From assembly GCA_018398765.1 (NCBI GenBank), contig JAHBMJ010000016.1:2501-60477 (forward strand): 57,977 nucleotides of DNA. The letters run 5' to 3'. The position numbers were made by a program, and so were the translations under genes. This DNA comes from Chromera velia (taxonomy: Eukaryota; Sar; Chromeraceae). The notes beneath the pieces are model-generated. The model was not told where the DNA came from and ran no database searches. It saw nothing but the letters and a program-made list of their open reading frames with translations. Of this stretch, positions 54,858 through 57,977 are shown in pieces; positions within the stretch are counted from its first letter, which is position 1, and each line of letters starts with the position of its first letter.

Positions 54858-55133
54858 TGATTGAGGTTTTTGTTATGCATGCCACGTCCCCGTGTATGAG
54901 GGGCGGATCTAGCCTAGTCTGTCAAAAGGTTCCGGTTCGTCCCGTCTGTTCTGAATCTAGGAACACTGCTTATTGATCACTTTTACTGCGGCTGATGATT
55001 GAGGTTTTTGTTATGCATGCCGCATCCCCGTATATGAGGGGCGGATCTAGCCTAGTCTGTCAAAAGGTTCCGGTTCGTCCCGTCTATTCTAAATCTAGGA
55101 ACACTGCTCATTAATCACTTTTACTGCGGCTTA
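54858..55133 (+). repeat. 138-bp tandem repeat carrying the hairpin module (copies 4 and 5)
   Basis: Two units starting at 54858 and 54996 (offset 138) with few differences. Each has the TGATTGAGG start, GTTATGCATGCC, a CCCC/GGGG hairpin, GGCGGATCTAGCCTAGTCTGTC, a TTCCGGTTCGTCCCGTC segment and an end near TGATCACTTTTACTGCGG. The same module is seen at 1391, 14122 and 14609. Confidence 0.9.
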
Positions 55134-55374
55134 TTTCTCAAGCGGCGGTAGAGTAGAACTTGGAGAACAACGAAAAGAGTGGAGAGGCAGGGCAAAAACT
55201 TTCTAAAAGTTTGTCCCCTTGGTAAAGGTTACCCTTTGACGGCAGAGAATAACTTCAAAGAGACCCCCCCCATTAATTTGCCCCTCATTTTCTCAACCTT
55301 TTTTTCTTCTTTTCCTTTCATGCGCTTGCTCCCCCTTTTTTTTCCCCCTTCTTGTTTGTATACAAAGAATCAAT

Positions 55375-55590
55375 TACAAAAGGATCGCTTAGTTTGCGCC
55401 CTCCGAGTCGAAAGACCTGGAGAACGCTGCGACCTCCCTACCGAGAAGGCACTCAGGCTGGAAGGGCCCTCGCGGTAGAGTAGCACGTTTTGAATCCCAT
55501 GCATTCGTGCATCCAGCGATTTTCGTCGCGGCGCAGAAGCATGCATGCAGGGGGGTGCATGATCCATGCACCGCGGCCCGGCCCACGGGG
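55375..55590 (-). pseudogene. Opposite-strand copy of the VAAFS retroelement end
   Basis: On the minus strand, GPFQPECLLGREVAAFS at about 55430-55480 matches GPFQAEPLLARDVAAFS of the scrap at 54350-54410 on the plus strand. The two therefore form an inverted pair around the 138-bp tandem repeat. No longer frame is recognisable. Confidence 0.4.
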
Positions 55591-55912
55591 GGTCTAAGTC
55601 TAAGTACGCCATAAGTACGCCGTCTCCTATATCCTCAACTGTGTTTCCGACTGAGCTGTAGCAGGGCCAACATGGGCCAACCAAACGGCAAGCACTGTGG
55701 TCCGAACAGTAGTCTTGGCTGCCAGCCCACTCCTTCTTCTGATTGTCCAAGTGACCTGTCCAAATCTCATACGGGTCTATGCATGTGCTGATGCAATGAG
55801 TATTCATGTGCCTCAAGGCTGGACATAGCCGGTTGAACGAGACGTGCAGCTACTGTCGATCTGACGGTTATGGATAGAGTTTGAAAGTCTAGCTGTCAAG
55901 GCATAGCACTCA

Positions 55913-57505
55913 ATGGGTGCTAAGGAGGTCCTCGTGGCAGTCGGTGCGGCCCTTGGGCTCGCTGGGGTCGCTTATGGGTACCGGCAACTACAGAAGAAAC
56001 GGAAGGGGAGGAAGGCACTCCCCAAAATAAGTGTCGGCCTCTATGAGGTCACGAAGAACTTCACGGGCCCCCAAATGCCCCAGTATCTTTTGCATCTCTC
56101 CCGTACACAGCCGACTGTGGCAGTGCTGCCCTTCCCCAGCTGGAACAGCACCGTCCTCTGCAGCGACCCACAGGCAGCAAGGGTGATCTTTGCCAAGTGT
56201 GGAAAGTCCAGGCGGTTCTACGGGGTGCTTGACCGCTTCATGCAAGGAAGCAGCCTTTTTACAGACCCTCGTCCAAAGCCAACGCAGAGAAAGGACCTGC
56301 TCCGAGCCTTCGACTCTCAGAGCATCGAGCACTTCCAGAACGTCTCCGCCTCCCTCTCCAGGGAGTGGCTTGCAACCCGCTCAGGGGTCGATCAAGACTT
56401 CGATCTCTGTCAGGACATGTTGGTCTTGTCTCTGCGGACGGTTTTGAAGGCAGGGTTTGACAATGACATGTCGGTGGCAGAGGCTGAGACCTTGCTCGAA
56501 CAATCCCATCAGGTTATGGACGAGGCCCTCCGTCAGGCGTACAACCCGATCCGCTACCTGCTCTGTCGAATGAAGATCCTTGTGGACAACGCCCGAGTGG
56601 ACAGGGAGGCAGGGAAGGCTTTGGCAGTTGTAGAGGCTATGATCGAAGAGTGCAGAAAAAAATGCGACCAAGAGAATGCTCGTCAGCAAGCGCCTGTAGC
56701 TGCAGCGCTTTTCACCAGCAAGGCGTACGAAGGAAGAGACGAGAAAGCCCGTCTCCGTGATGCCGTTATTGTCCTTCTTGCGGCTCACGACACCACGGCA
56801 TTTCAAGTCTGTTGGTGTGTGAACGACTTGGCGCAACACCCCGAGATCCAGAATGAACTCCGCAAACAGCTCCGGTCCTGTGACGAATCCAGGTGGACTG
56901 CAGAGGTTCCTCTCCTCAACGCAGTTGTGAAAGAGTCGCAGCGTCTGCACTCTGTTGCGGTGGCAGTTTTCAGAGAAGCTCTGGAAGACCTCGAGCTTCT
57001 CTCCGGCCATGTGGTCGAATCAGGCTCTACCGTCATTCTCGACCTTTTCTCCTCCCTCCGAAACCCCCAATATTTCGAGAAACCCGATGAGTACGTCCCT
57101 CACAGATGGATGGGGTCAGCAGAAGAAACTCGAAAGCTCAACGCCGCCTTCATTCCCTTCACGACAGGTTTGCGCTCCTGTATCGGTCAGTCTCTTGCAG
57201 CCGTGCAGCTCCGCAGCTTGATCGGGTGTCTGGTCAGAGACTTCACGATCGAGAGGACGCGAGAACCCGTTCCCAGACACTCCCTCACTCTGGAACCCCG
57301 CGGGCTTCGAATCAAACTGAACCCGGTAGCACAAAACAAAGACTCCCCGTCGCACTCTCTCTCCCTTTCTGAGTGCGAGGGAAGAGGTCGGAGAGGTACC
57401 GAAGCCCCCAACATCGCTTCACGAACAGTCACTCGTCCGGGGTCTCTGAGTCCCTCAGGCAGTTGCAGGAGTGCAGTGGGGGGTCGGTGGGTGGATCAGG
57501 ACTGA
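55913..57505 (+). CDS. Cytochrome P450 monooxygenase
   Basis: 530 aa, intronless. Residues 1-25 form a hydrophobic membrane anchor followed by a KKRKGRK basic stretch, as in microsomal P450s, so it is probably in the ER facing the cytosol. The signatures are in order: I-helix LLAAHDTTAF (about residue 290; the usual AGxDTT Gly is Ala), K-helix KESQR (about 339-343, ExxR present), PHRW (about 395), and the heme loop FTTGLRSCIG with the ligand Cys near 423. These imply oxidation of a small lipophilic substrate using an NADPH reductase; the substrate is not predictable. A 55-residue Ser/Arg-rich tail after VAQNKD is unusual and may be disordered. The lack of introns contrasts with MPPB. Confidence 0.93.
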   Translation: MGAKEVLVAVGAALGLAGVAYGYRQLQKKRKGRKALPKISVGLYEVTKNFTGPQMPQYLLHLSRTQPTVAVLPFPSWNSTVLCSDPQAARVIFAKCGKSRRFYGVLDRFMQGSSLFTDPRPKPTQRKDLLRAFDSQSIEHFQNVSASLSREWLATRSGVDQDFDLCQDMLVLSLRTVLKAGFDNDMSVAEAETLLEQSHQVMDEALRQAYNPIRYLLCRMKILVDNARVDREAGKALAVVEAMIEECRKKCDQENARQQAPVAAALFTSKAYEGRDEKARLRDAVIVLLAAHDTTAFQVCWCVNDLAQHPEIQNELRKQLRSCDESRWTAEVPLLNAVVKESQRLHSVAVAVFREALEDLELLSGHVVESGSTVILDLFSSLRNPQYFEKPDEYVPHRWMGSAEETRKLNAAFIPFTTGLRSCIGQSLAAVQLRSLIGCLVRDFTIERTREPVPRHSLTLEPRGLRIKLNPVAQNKDSPSHSLSLSECEGRGRRGTEAPNIASRTVTRPGSLSPSGSCRSAVGGRWVDQD

Positions 57506-57674
57506 CCAATGGGAGCTCGACTTAGTCAGAGATTCAAGTCAGTCACTGACAGGCGTGCACGCCTAGGCAGCAGAGTGCATTAGCGAACAGGTGTTCATGA
57601 TTGGAATGGGTCATTTTCCCTCTTTCCTTCTTTGAAGCTCGATGTGTAACCAAAAAAGACAGCAGCACTCACAG

Positions 57675-57705
<31 letters not shown>

Positions 57706-57977
57706 GAGAGAGAGAGAGGAGTACATGAGTCTTGCACGAGTCGATATTAGTAACAAATGTAGCGTTATCAGACAGGATGTTCACACATACGCACACGAGA
57801 GCAAACTCGCTTTGAATCTAATTCACTGTCTGATTGTTTGCGACGCGATGGAAACATCAATTTCATTTTCACAACCTGAGCGCAACCTCTCCCTCCAAGA
57901 ATCCCCCGCCTGCCCACATTTTTCGGACGCTTTCTTCGTGTCTCTCTCTGTTCTCTCTCTCTCTCTCTCTCCCCCCC
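57506..57977. repeat. 3' flank with CA/GA and CT microsatellites
   Basis: Downstream of the P450. (CA)n at 57674-57703 followed by GA; a CT tract runs into the window end from 57941. No gene seen. Confidence 0.75.

Overview
This window is nuclear DNA from a protist-like eukaryote. It has spliced genes with GT-AG introns, very many microsatellites, a Ty3/gypsy retrotransposon, DNA transposons and long low-complexity proteins. The intron-rich style, the giant kinase gene and the mixture of genes would fit an alveolate alga such as a chromerid, but that is inference: nothing in the sequence proves the species. Two single N characters (1933 and 18654) are assembly joins, and both sit next to suspicious duplications.

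Layout. 1-4820: microsatellite and unique DNA, with an 857-bp block repeated exactly right after the first N. 4824-12647 (+): a complete 15-exon gene for the mitochondrial processing peptidase beta subunit (497 aa), with introns stuffed with short tandem repeats. 13460-18010: a transposon-rich block. A Merlin/IS1016-like DDE transposase copy and an opposite-strand HNH-nuclease-like reading frame lie between long inverted arms; a third arm stands alone upstream. 18253-18599 (+): the first three exons of an ammonium transporter, cut by the second N. 18655-20693: a second, diverged copy of the transposase plus HNH unit. 21219-24622 (+): a two-exon PPPDE (DeSI-like) thiol peptidase with a long disordered tail. 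24623-26830: T-rich and simple-sequence DNA. 26834-28962: genes and fragments for small Cys-rich secreted proteins. 29994-35725 (-): a degenerate Ty3/gypsy element with two LTRs and a 5-bp target duplication. 36120-53452 (-): one giant gene, resolved here into 12 phase-consistent exons (about 4,773 aa) with a protein kinase domain full of inserts. 54000-55590: retroelement scraps and a tandem repeat. 55913-57505 (+): an intronless cytochrome P450.

The most unusual signals are: (1) the Merlin-like element that carries a convergent HNH reading frame and long inverted arms; (2) a roughly 47-bp hairpin-bearing module that recurs at distant sites in the window, once as an insertion with an apparent empty site; (3) repeated exon-edge modules in the giant kinase gene; (4) a 15-exon gene in which one tetranucleotide array starts exactly at a splice donor and another exon end is duplicated in frame by 105 bp. 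The cellular genes have unrelated jobs (protein import, ammonium uptake, ubiquitin/SUMO-type proteolysis, signalling, oxidation) and show no pathway clustering, as expected for a eukaryotic chromosome.
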